Origin: Bacteroidota bacterium
GTDB lineage: Bacteria; Bacteroidota; Bacteroidia; Bacteroidales; Paludibacteraceae
NCBI GenBank assembly: GCA_023459355.1
Contig: JAEWUM010000033.1
Span: 1 to 64,000, forward strand
Direction of reading: 5' to 3'
DNA: 64,000 nucleotides
A program made the translations under genes and the position numbers. Positions 26,026 through 33,692 of the stretch are shown here, piece by piece (the first letter of the stretch is position 1; every line of letters starts with the position of its first letter). A model generated the notes under the pieces. It did not search any database. It worked only from the letters and a program-made list of their open reading frames with translations, and was not told the DNA's origin.

Positions 26026-28347
26026 TTAAAAGTTGAAATTATATGTCAATGATGGAATTGCTGAAAATAAATAGGTCATAACTGCCTTGGTTTTGTTTGG
26101 ATCTACTGAATCCTGTTCAAAATTGATTGAAAATGCATTTTTGCGGGCATAAGCATTGTAAACTGAGAAATTCAGATTACTGCTGTATTTCCCCCTGCTT
26201 TTAAAATTCCAGGTTAATCCCAGATCTAATCTGTGATAATCCGGCATTCTGTATCCGTTTCTTTCATTATAGTAATACTTAACTTCTCCATTGATGGTGT
26301 ATCTGCCAGTCGGAAAAGAAACAGCATTTCCGGTTTGGTAAATCCACGTTGCTGAAAAGGTAAGTCTTGGCGATATATCGTACATCCCGACAACTGAAAC
26401 ATCATTGGTAATATCCTGGCGGGCCGGATACCAATCCCCGTTGTTGATTCCCGGGATATTTAATTCTGTTCTGGAAAAAGTATAACTTGCCCAACCATGA
26501 AGTTTCCCTTGTTTTTTCTTTAGCATTAGTTCCAAACCATATGATCTGCCATTGCCTTGCAGAAGCTGGCTTTCTAAGTGCTGATTTAGCATGATGTCTG
26601 CTCCGTTTTTGAGGTCAACCTGTTCGTGCAACCATTTAAAATAAGCTTCTGCAGAAAACTGATAGTGGTCATCCTTGCTGTTTTGGAAGAATCCGAGTGA
26701 GGCCTGATCGCTTTTCTGTGGTCTAACGTTATTGCTCGACATAATCCAGATATCAACTGGCAACGAAACATTCTCGCTTGCTGTTATCATGTTGATATGT
26801 TGTGTGTGAGTCGAATAGGCCATTTTTACTGATTGAGACCGGTTGATTATATGGGTTATACTTAATCTTCTTTCTGGTGAAAAATATGATTTAACCACTT
26901 TGTTTTTACCATGGGTAACAGTATCTGTTGGAATTCCGCTTTCATACCTGTAGAAGTCGCCCGGACCATAGAGTCTAAAAGTGTTAAGCCTGATTCCGTA
27001 ATTGATTATCCAACTGGATGAAGGATGGAACTCGTGACTGAAATACAAGCTGTTTTCCCTTCCGTTTCTATCCTGAATTCTTATCGGATGTACAATAGCA
27101 TCTTCGTCGGCAATCAACTGCCCGGGTGTGATGTTATGTGCAAGAAAATCATAACCAAGAATAAATCTACTGTTCTCTGTGAGGAAATAGTTGAATTCAT
27201 GTTTAAAGTTATAGGTTGTAATGCCTGAAAGCATGCTGAATACTGAAGGTTCGAAAGCCAAATCTACTTTATAGTCGAAATTGCTATAAATTATGGATGT
27301 ATTACTGAACAACCTGTCACGCCAGATGCGGTTCCACCTGAATGAGGTAGTGCGGTTTCCCCATTCCAGTCCAAAGCGACCCGGAACTCCGAAATTATCA
27401 CGTCCTGTATATGCAGCCAGAAAAATCTGATCCTTATTGTTGATTTTGTAGTTAGCTTTTACATTCAAGTCATAGAAATGCAGGGTGTTATTACTTAAAT
27501 CCGGGTCATTTGTAAGTTTCAGCAACATATCTACGTATGTTCTTCTACCAGCAACAATGAATGATCCGCGATCTTTCGCAAGCGGTCCTTCAATGGCAAG
27601 TCTCGATGAGATTAGTCCGAGCCCCCCGTTTACTTCGAAAGATTGATTGTTACCATCTTTCATCCTGATATCCATCACTGAAGAAATTCTACCCCCATAT
27701 GCTGCAGGTGCTGTGCCTTTATAAAGTGTCATTTCCTTGATAGCATCGCTGTTGAAAGTGGAAAAGAATCCCAGTAAGTGATTAGGATGGTAAACAATGG
27801 CCTCATCCAGTAAAATAAGATTCTGCCCGTTATTTCCACCTCTTACATAAACACCATTATTTCCATCCCTGACTGCTGTGACTCCCGGGGTAAGTGATAT
27901 GGTTTTCATGATATCCTGTTCTCCAAAGAAAACAGGGACTTTATTAATCTCACTAACCAATAACTTTTCAGAACCTATGTTTTTTAATATAATATTGTCA
28001 TTTCTTCTGAATGGTAAAACTTCAATCTCTTTTAATTCGGTAGTCATCTCAGTCATTCTGAATTGATGACGATAGTCAGCTGTTAAATGAATGTTAAGAA
28101 CATTGGTTTGATATCCCAGATAAAATACTTTGAGCGTATAGGTTCCTTCGGGTAAAGTAAGCGCGAAATAGCCATAATTATTAGTTGAAATTCCGGTGCC
28201 GGGTAATTCTTCTACTGCAACTGAAGCTCCGGCCAGGGTTTCACCATTATTTTTATCAACGACAGTTCCACTAACTGTGTAGGTGTTTTGTGCTACAAGT
28301 AATGAAACGGTATTGAATAAAAACAATATGTTGAATAAATACTTCAT
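26026..28347 (-). CDS. TonB-dependent outer-membrane receptor
   Basis: A 773-residue receptor. A signal peptide (to about residue 19, SLLVAQ) is followed by a carboxypeptidase-regulatory-like domain (YTVSGTVVDKNNGETLAGASV, residues about 23-100), a plug domain (EIEVLPFR, GVTAVRDGNNGVYVRGGNNGQNLILLD split across strands) and a 22-strand-type barrel ending in LTYNFNF with the aromatic terminal residue needed for barrel insertion. It is not a SusC (too short, no SusD neighbour). It forms an operon with an upstream small winged-helix-like protein (21-bp gap) and the downstream DUF4249 lipoprotein. Confidence 0.93.
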   Translation of the reverse strand: MKYLFNILFLFNTVSLLVAQNTYTVSGTVVDKNNGETLAGASVAVEELPGTGISTNNYGYFALTLPEGTYTLKVFYLGYQTNVLNIHLTADYRHQFRMTEMTTELKEIEVLPFRRNDNIILKNIGSEKLLVSEINKVPVFFGEQDIMKTISLTPGVTAVRDGNNGVYVRGGNNGQNLILLDEAIVYHPNHLLGFFSTFNSDAIKEMTLYKGTAPAAYGGRISSVMDIRMKDGNNQSFEVNGGLGLISSRLAIEGPLAKDRGSFIVAGRRTYVDMLLKLTNDPDLSNNTLHFYDLNVKANYKINNKDQIFLAAYTGRDNFGVPGRFGLEWGNRTTSFRWNRIWRDRLFSNTSIIYSNFDYKVDLAFEPSVFSMLSGITTYNFKHEFNYFLTENSRFILGYDFLAHNITPGQLIADEDAIVHPIRIQDRNGRENSLYFSHEFHPSSSWIINYGIRLNTFRLYGPGDFYRYESGIPTDTVTHGKNKVVKSYFSPERRLSITHIINRSQSVKMAYSTHTQHINMITASENVSLPVDIWIMSSNNVRPQKSDQASLGFFQNSKDDHYQFSAEAYFKWLHEQVDLKNGADIMLNQHLESQLLQGNGRSYGLELMLKKKQGKLHGWASYTFSRTELNIPGINNGDWYPARQDITNDVSVVGMYDISPRLTFSATWIYQTGNAVSFPTGRYTINGEVKYYYNERNGYRMPDYHRLDLGLTWNFKSRGKYSSNLNFSVYNAYARKNAFSINFEQDSVDPNKTKAVMTYLFSAIPSLTYNFNF

Positions 28348-28368
28348 AAACTGATTAATAGCCTTTTC

Positions 28369-28590
28369 TTAAAAAATAAAATTTCTGAACAATTTTAAAT
28401 TGTTGTGTTTTGAATCGTATAATGGGAAATAGCAATCATTGATTTTTTGAATCTTACCTTCATCCAGTAAACTTTTCGTTACAAAGCCCAATTTCATCCT
28501 TTTTTCACCCAGGGGCGCTTCCATGTCGGAAATCTTAACTCCCTGCTCGTTCTGATTGATGAACTCTAATACTCTTGATTTAAGATTCAT
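28369..28590 (-). CDS. Small winged-helix-like protein
   Basis: A 73-residue protein whose pattern of helices (MNLKSRVLEFINQNEQGVKI, then KLGFVTKSLLDEGKIQ and a short strand CYFPLY) resembles a winged helix. It starts with ATG and ends 21 bp before the TonB receptor, so it is probably the first gene of that operon and might regulate it. Similar short proteins occur in Bacteroidota but I know no characterised member. DNA binding is inferred from the predicted fold only. Confidence 0.6.
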   Translation of the reverse strand: MNLKSRVLEFINQNEQGVKISDMEAPLGEKRMKLGFVTKSLLDEGKIQKINDCYFPLYDSKHNNLKLFRNFIF

Positions 28591-28740
28591 GACGCTTACT
28601 TTTAATGTTTATCAATATGCACTCGTGCATTGTCATCTTCACATATGCTCCGTACATTTGCATACGGCGTGCCGAAAATTCCGGATGCCGTGCCAGGAAA
28701 TGATGTTGATGTGTTTAAGTTGTTGTTGTACAATAAAATA
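28591..28740. other. Upstream region of the receptor operon
   Basis: About 150 bp upstream of the winged-helix gene. It contains the imperfect palindrome CCGTACATTTGCATACGG at 28650-28667, which could be an operator, but no exact minus-strand -7 box. No gene was seen. Confidence 0.4.
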
Positions 28741-28776
28741 GAAAGGGTGTTCCCGGTTGGGAACACCCTTTCTTTG
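28741..28776. terminator. Terminator of the CheR-kinase-NtrC operon
   Basis: Perfect 14-bp inverted repeat (GAAAGGGTGTTCCC at 28741-28754, GGGAACACCCTTTC at 28759-28772) with a GGTT tetraloop, A/T-rich on both sides. It lies about 190 bp downstream of the sigma-54 activator on the minus strand. Confidence 0.85.
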
Positions 28777-28872
28777 AGGTCGAAAATAAGTCTGGTAATT
28801 TAAAAGTGTATTAAAAAATCGCACAGTTGTGCGGAAACGCGCACAGTAAAATCGCTATGATGACAGATAGAT

Positions 28873-28959
28873 TCCCTCCGAACAGATAGTATGCCTCCCT
28901 CCGAACAGATAGTAAGCTTCCTTCCGAACAGTTAGTATGCTTCCCTCCGAACAGTCAGG
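28873..28959. repeat. 23-bp tandem repeat, four units
   Basis: Four head-to-tail units start at 28873, 28896, 28919 and 28942 (the last is 18 bp). Each begins TCCYTCCGAACAG and continues with a less conserved WTAGTAWGC part. The array begins 7 bp after the stop codon of the sigma-54 activator, so it is in the 3' untranslated region of that operon, upstream of its terminator. Confidence 0.9.
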
Positions 28960-28966
28960 AAAAATG

Positions 28967-30361
28967 CTAATCATTTTCATTTCCCTTAAAAGCAGATATA
29001 TTGTACTTTTTCATTTTCCTGATTAGCGCATCTCTCGAAATACCGAGTAAATTGGAAGCAGCTGTTTGATTGTAGTTGCAGGAGAGTAAGGCCTCCAGAA
29101 TCATTTTAATTTCATTGGATTTCAAATTCACCTTATCAATAGAGGAGGCATGTTCTTTTTTCTTAGTTTGTTTGATAGGGAAGTCGCCGATGTTTAAGGT
29201 ATTACCCTGACAAAGGATAACAGCTCTTTCAGCCATATTTTTCAATTCCCGCACGTTACCCGGAAAATCATAAGTCTGTAGGGTACCATAAATATCTTCC
29301 GATATGCTGATGCCCGGTTTATTAAATCTGGTGGCGTATAAACCTACGTAATATTCGAGCAAGGGTCTGATGTCGGCTGTTCTTTCGCGCAGGGGCGGGA
29401 TGTGGATATGCAGTGTATTCAGCCTGTGCAACAGGTCTAGTCTGAATTTCTTTTCCTCTACCTGTTTCTCTATGTCGTGGTTTGTTGCCGATATGATGCG
29501 AAAATCGGTTTTGATGGGAACGGTGTCGCCTACTCGTGTAATTACTTTTTCTTCCGTGGCGCGCAGTATTTTTGCTTGCAGGTTGAAAGGCATATCGGCT
29601 ATTTCGTCGAGGAAAAGGGTGCCGTTGTTGCAGACTTCAAAAAATCCCATTTTGTCGGTGATGGCGCCGGTAAAGGATCCTTTCTTATGACCGAAGAATT
29701 CGCTTTCGAGCAGGGTTTCTGTAATGGCGCTGCTGTTCACGGCACAAAACATATTGTCTTTCCGTTGACTGGAATAATGGATGATGCGGGCGATGTTTTC
29801 CTTTCCCGTTCCGCTCTCGCCGGTTATCAATACATTGGCATCGGGATACTGCGCAGCTGTTTTGGCCTGTTGAAACACCTTGAGTATTTGCGGACTGACA
29901 CCGATAAACTGACGCTCGATTTTTTCTTCGAGCGTTTTCGAGATAAGCGAATTTTTTTCCTCCATCTGTTTCAGCCGGCGTTGCATCTGCAGGTATTTTT
30001 GCGTTCTTTCAATGGCAATCTGAATGTCGATAAACCTGAAAGGTTTGCGCAAATAATCGAATGCACCCAACCGCATGGCTTTGATGACAGTATCCATATC
30101 TCCATGTGCTGAAATTACGATTACTTCTATGGCAGGTTTTTGCTCTTTCACTTCTTTGAGGATGTCGAGCCCGCTAATGCCGGGCAACCTGACATCCAGA
30201 ATCAGTAAATCAATATCTTTCTCATTCAGTATTCTTCTTCCATCGCCCACGTTGTTGGCTTCATAAGCTTCGTAATCATCTTCGAAAAAACTACTCAGTT
30301 CTTCCGTAAATTGTTTTTCGTCATCCAGAATCAGGATTTTAATTTTATCTTTATTTTCCAT
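28967..30361 (-). CDS. NtrC-family sigma-54-dependent response regulator
   Basis: A 464-residue bacterial enhancer-binding protein. The receiver (residues 8-125) has D56-region LLILDVRLPG and K in YLRKPF. The AAA+ domain has Walker A GESGTGKE, Walker B GTLFLDEIADMP and the sigma-54 contact loop as GSFTGA, a natural variant of GAFTGA. The C-terminus is a Fis-type helix-turn-helix (NQTAASNLLGISRDALIRKM). It should activate RpoN-dependent promoters when phosphorylated. Its first 11 bp overlap the preceding kinase gene, so it is the output of the five-gene signalling operon. A 23-bp repeat array follows the stop codon. Confidence 0.96.
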   Translation of the reverse strand: MENKDKIKILILDDEKQFTEELSSFFEDDYEAYEANNVGDGRRILNEKDIDLLILDVRLPGISGLDILKEVKEQKPAIEVIVISAHGDMDTVIKAMRLGAFDYLRKPFRFIDIQIAIERTQKYLQMQRRLKQMEEKNSLISKTLEEKIERQFIGVSPQILKVFQQAKTAAQYPDANVLITGESGTGKENIARIIHYSSQRKDNMFCAVNSSAITETLLESEFFGHKKGSFTGAITDKMGFFEVCNNGTLFLDEIADMPFNLQAKILRATEEKVITRVGDTVPIKTDFRIISATNHDIEKQVEEKKFRLDLLHRLNTLHIHIPPLRERTADIRPLLEYYVGLYATRFNKPGISISEDIYGTLQTYDFPGNVRELKNMAERAVILCQGNTLNIGDFPIKQTKKKEHASSIDKVNLKSNEIKMILEALLSCNYNQTAASNLLGISRDALIRKMKKYNISAFKGNEND

Positions 30362-31943
30362 CTTGCGTCTGATTTATATTAAAAATAAGCCTGATATCGG
30401 TTTTTGTCATTTTCTTACTTTCAATCTCAATTTTTCCTCCCATATCTCTTATAATCTCGTAGGATATGGAAAGTCCGAGTCCGGTACCTTTTCCTTCTTC
30501 TTTTGTCGAATAAAAAGGTAACATGATTTTATTGATGTGTTCTTCATCAATCCCGGTCCCGTTATCGGTAACCAGCACAACCAGCGATTTTTTATCTGCA
30601 AATGAACTGATGTTGATTTCAGGTATATAGGTGTAGTCCGATAAACCTTTTCTGTCCATGACTGCATCTTTCGCGTTGGTGAGCAGGTTGATGATGACCT
30701 GTTCGAACTGATGGGTGTTGCCGGTAATGTCCGGTATGTCCTCTTTCAGGTTTACGCGTACATTGATGCCCAGGTGACGGAACTGTTCCGAAAACATGGA
30801 GATGGCGCTTTGAATACTTTTGTTGATGCTGAAAGCAATCGGGATATATTCGAACTGATTGCGCGAAAACACCCTGATGTGGTCGATGATATTCCGGATT
30901 CGGGTCAGGTTTTCGAAAATCTTGTTCGATTTATTTTTCAGGAATGCAACATCGAGTGAGATGCTTTTGTCGGCTTCATACAGTATTTTATCCATTACCA
31001 TCGAGATGATGTTCAGGGGTTGATTGATTTCATGCGCCATACCGGCAGCCATTTGTCCCAGGTTGGCCATGCGGTCGGCGTGAATTTGAATGGCCTGTAT
31101 CCTTTTTCGCTGCGAGATATCGCGCACCACGATGATGAAGGAGAGGGGAGAACCGTCGATGTTCTGAATCAGGGTTGTGCTGATTTCCCCCAGGAAAGTG
31201 CTGCCGTTTAATTTTACGATACTGACTTCGTTTTCCTGTGTTAATCCATCCGTGATGGTGTTACCGGCAATTTCTTTGATGCGGCTGAAGATTTCCTGAG
31301 GCACAAAACGGAGTATGTGTTTGCCGGTTAATTCAGTCTTGTTATTAGCGCCCAACAACTCGGTGCCTATGTCCGAAACCTCCATAATTCTGCCTTTCAG
31401 GTTAATAAGCAACACTCCGTCTGGCAGGGAGTTCACCATTGTTCTGAATTTCTGTTCACTTTTATGCAGCTCGGTATTTGCTTGCTTCAGTTGTTCAGTG
31501 GTGTTTCTCAATAGAATAGTGTCTCTTAAAATCGTCTGTTTCTGATTGTATAAATCCAGGAAAATGCTGACTTTACTCTTTAGAATCTGGCTTGAGAAGG
31601 GTTTGTAAATATAATCCACTGCTCCGGCATCATATCCTTTCAACTCTTCTATTTCACTGAAGATATTGGCCGTAATGAAAATAATAGGGACTTTATTGTC
31701 CGTTCGTTCTTTGTTCAGGTTTACAGCCAGTTCATACCCGTTCATGCCGGGCATCCAGACATCGATGATGGCCATAGCTAATGTAATTCCGCGGGTTTTC
31801 TCCAACGCCTCGTAACCCGACATGGCGCTGATGATGTTGATATTGAAGTTCTTGATTACACTTTCCATGTAGATCAGATTTTCCTCTATGTCATCCACGA
31901 TCAGCACATTCGCTGTTGAGTCCTGATAGATTGTATTATTCAT
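30351..31943 (-). CDS. REC-PAS histidine kinase (NtrB-like)
   Basis: 530 residues: an N-terminal receiver (D in AIIDVWMPG, lysine in YIYKPF), a coiled-coil linker, a PAS domain (about 165-285, LPDGVLLINLKGRIMEV) and a transmitter. The phosphoacceptor motif is GMAHEINQPL, and the ATPase boxes are NLLTNAKDAV, VTDNGTGI and GTGLGLSISYEII. The NQPLN-type H box and its position directly before an NtrC regulator, with an 11-bp overlap, suggest that it phosphorylates that regulator. No membrane segment is seen. Confidence 0.93.
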   Translation of the reverse strand: MNNTIYQDSTANVLIVDDIEENLIYMESVIKNFNINIISAMSGYEALEKTRGITLAMAIIDVWMPGMNGYELAVNLNKERTDNKVPIIFITANIFSEIEELKGYDAGAVDYIYKPFSSQILKSKVSIFLDLYNQKQTILRDTILLRNTTEQLKQANTELHKSEQKFRTMVNSLPDGVLLINLKGRIMEVSDIGTELLGANNKTELTGKHILRFVPQEIFSRIKEIAGNTITDGLTQENEVSIVKLNGSTFLGEISTTLIQNIDGSPLSFIIVVRDISQRKRIQAIQIHADRMANLGQMAAGMAHEINQPLNIISMVMDKILYEADKSISLDVAFLKNKSNKIFENLTRIRNIIDHIRVFSRNQFEYIPIAFSINKSIQSAISMFSEQFRHLGINVRVNLKEDIPDITGNTHQFEQVIINLLTNAKDAVMDRKGLSDYTYIPEINISSFADKKSLVVLVTDNGTGIDEEHINKIMLPFYSTKEEGKGTGLGLSISYEIIRDMGGKIEIESKKMTKTDIRLIFNINQTQDGK

Positions 31944-31971
31944 CGCTTGCCTGATTTATTAAACTGTAAAT

Positions 31972-33681
31972 TTAGTTGTTTTTACCGGATAACTGCGTCT
32001 TATCTGCCTGTGGATGCGGGTTCGTGTGATTATAAGGCAGGGAAAAACAGAAACACGATCCTGCACCTTCCTCACTTTCCACCCATATTTTCCCGCCGAG
32101 CATTTCCACATAAGATTTTGTAATCGATAAGCCCAGTCCGGCACCCTCATAATGTCTGTTTTTGCCTTCACTCACTTGCCTGAAGCGGTCGAAGATGATG
32201 CCGGTTTTATCCTTATGAATACCGATACCGGTATCTTTTACATAAAATATCAACGAGCCGGCCTGCTCATCCTGCTCCGGGTAATAACCGAACTCTATGT
32301 GTCCGCGATAAGAGTATTTGATAGCATTCTTGACTAAATTGGTAAATATCGCGTACAGTTTCTCCTGATCGGTTTTGATCATGGCTTTATGGTCGGTATA
32401 GTATTTCCGGTAAAATAACTGCATGCCTTTGGCTTCGACTTCGGGTTTGAAAAAATTGTAGATGTAATCGAGTTGTTCATTCACATCCGAATCAATAAGA
32501 GTTACCTCCATTAAACCGGCTTCAATTTTGGAGATGTCCACGATGTTGTTGATGATGTTGAGCATGCGCGCTCCGCTTTTTTCAATGATGTGGATGTATT
32601 TTTGCTGAATTTCGCTTGACAAATCCTGTTCCTTCAATAACTCGGCAAAACCCAGAATGCCGTTCATCGGGGTACGTATTTCATGGCTCATGTTCGCTAA
32701 GAAAGCAGTTTTCAATTTGTCGCTTTCCTCCGCTTTTTCTTTGGCGGTAATCAGGTCTTCAAGTAGTTGCTTCTTTTGCGTGATGTCTTCAGATACTACA
32801 ATAAAGTTGGTTATTTCGCCGGAAGTGCTGACAATGGGAGAAATCACCGCGTTTACCCAGTACAATTCACCATTCTTTTTGATGTTTTTTATTTCTCCAA
32901 TCCAGTCTTTGCCCGATAAAATGGTTTTCCAGCGTTTCCGGTTGAAGGTTTCCGGTTGAAAGTCTGCATCCAGAAAGGTAGAAAGCTGTCCGATTACCTC
33001 ATCCTCCGTGTAGCCGGATATTTTGAGGTAAAACGGATTGGTATAAATTATTTTACCATCAATATCTGTGATGATGATGCCGACAGAACTTGAATCGACA
33101 GCACGTTTGAAAAGTCTTGTCTTTTCCTCGCTTTCTTTGAGTGCAGCCTCGCTTTTTTTCCGTTTCTCATTTTCGGCCTGAAAGTATTTCAGCAGGTTGA
33201 GTGTTTCCGCGTGTGTTTTCTGCAACTCCCGGGTACGTTCATCAATTAAATTTTCAAGTCGCTCCTTTTCTCCTCTTTTCAGGATAGTAGCTTCCCTGAT
33301 TTTGAGCATAGCCCTGATTTGTGCTGTTAATTCGCTGATATCGACCGGTTTCGAAAGGAACCCTTCACCGCCGGCTTCCAGCGCTTTGATGCGGCTTTGT
33401 TTGTCATCTTTTATAGCGGTGATAAACACCACCGGTATGTCGGCCGTTACCGGGTGTGCTTTCAGTTTTTTGCAAACTTCATATCCATCCATGCCGGGCA
33501 TGATAATGTCGAGCAGGATGATGTCCGGCTCTTTCTCAAAAGCCATATCCAGTCCCCTGAATCCATCTGTGGCCATTAGGGTTTGTGCTTCGGGGAAAGC
33601 TTCATTTATCAACGCTCTGATGATGATCAGGTTGTCCCTGTTATCGTCAACAGCAAGTATTTTTATGTTTTCAATAGGCAT
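31972..33681 (-). CDS. REC-PAS hybrid histidine kinase
   Basis: 569 residues. The receiver (residues 7-125) has D in ILLDIIMPGMDG and K in FLSKPVD; a coiled coil (about 140-190) joins it to a PAS domain (about 195-315, SSSVGIIITDIDGKIIYTN). The transmitter has FLANMSHEIRTPMNG and ATPase boxes NLVKNAIKYS, VKDTGIGI and GAGLGLSITKSYV. An N-terminal receiver on a kinase usually lets it accept phosphate from another kinase; its partner is probably the 860-aa kinase encoded 11 bp upstream. Confidence 0.93.
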   Translation of the reverse strand: MPIENIKILAVDDNRDNLIIIRALINEAFPEAQTLMATDGFRGLDMAFEKEPDIILLDIIMPGMDGYEVCKKLKAHPVTADIPVVFITAIKDDKQSRIKALEAGGEGFLSKPVDISELTAQIRAMLKIREATILKRGEKERLENLIDERTRELQKTHAETLNLLKYFQAENEKRKKSEAALKESEEKTRLFKRAVDSSSVGIIITDIDGKIIYTNPFYLKISGYTEDEVIGQLSTFLDADFQPETFNRKRWKTILSGKDWIGEIKNIKKNGELYWVNAVISPIVSTSGEITNFIVVSEDITQKKQLLEDLITAKEKAEESDKLKTAFLANMSHEIRTPMNGILGFAELLKEQDLSSEIQQKYIHIIEKSGARMLNIINNIVDISKIEAGLMEVTLIDSDVNEQLDYIYNFFKPEVEAKGMQLFYRKYYTDHKAMIKTDQEKLYAIFTNLVKNAIKYSYRGHIEFGYYPEQDEQAGSLIFYVKDTGIGIHKDKTGIIFDRFRQVSEGKNRHYEGAGLGLSITKSYVEMLGGKIWVESEEGAGSCFCFSLPYNHTNPHPQADKTQLSGKNN

Positions 33682-33692
33682 ACGAAAAACCG

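Noticed and set aside
28653..28660. Plus-strand -7 box TACATTTG
   Set aside because: No plus-strand gene follows; it is probably a chance match within a palindrome.
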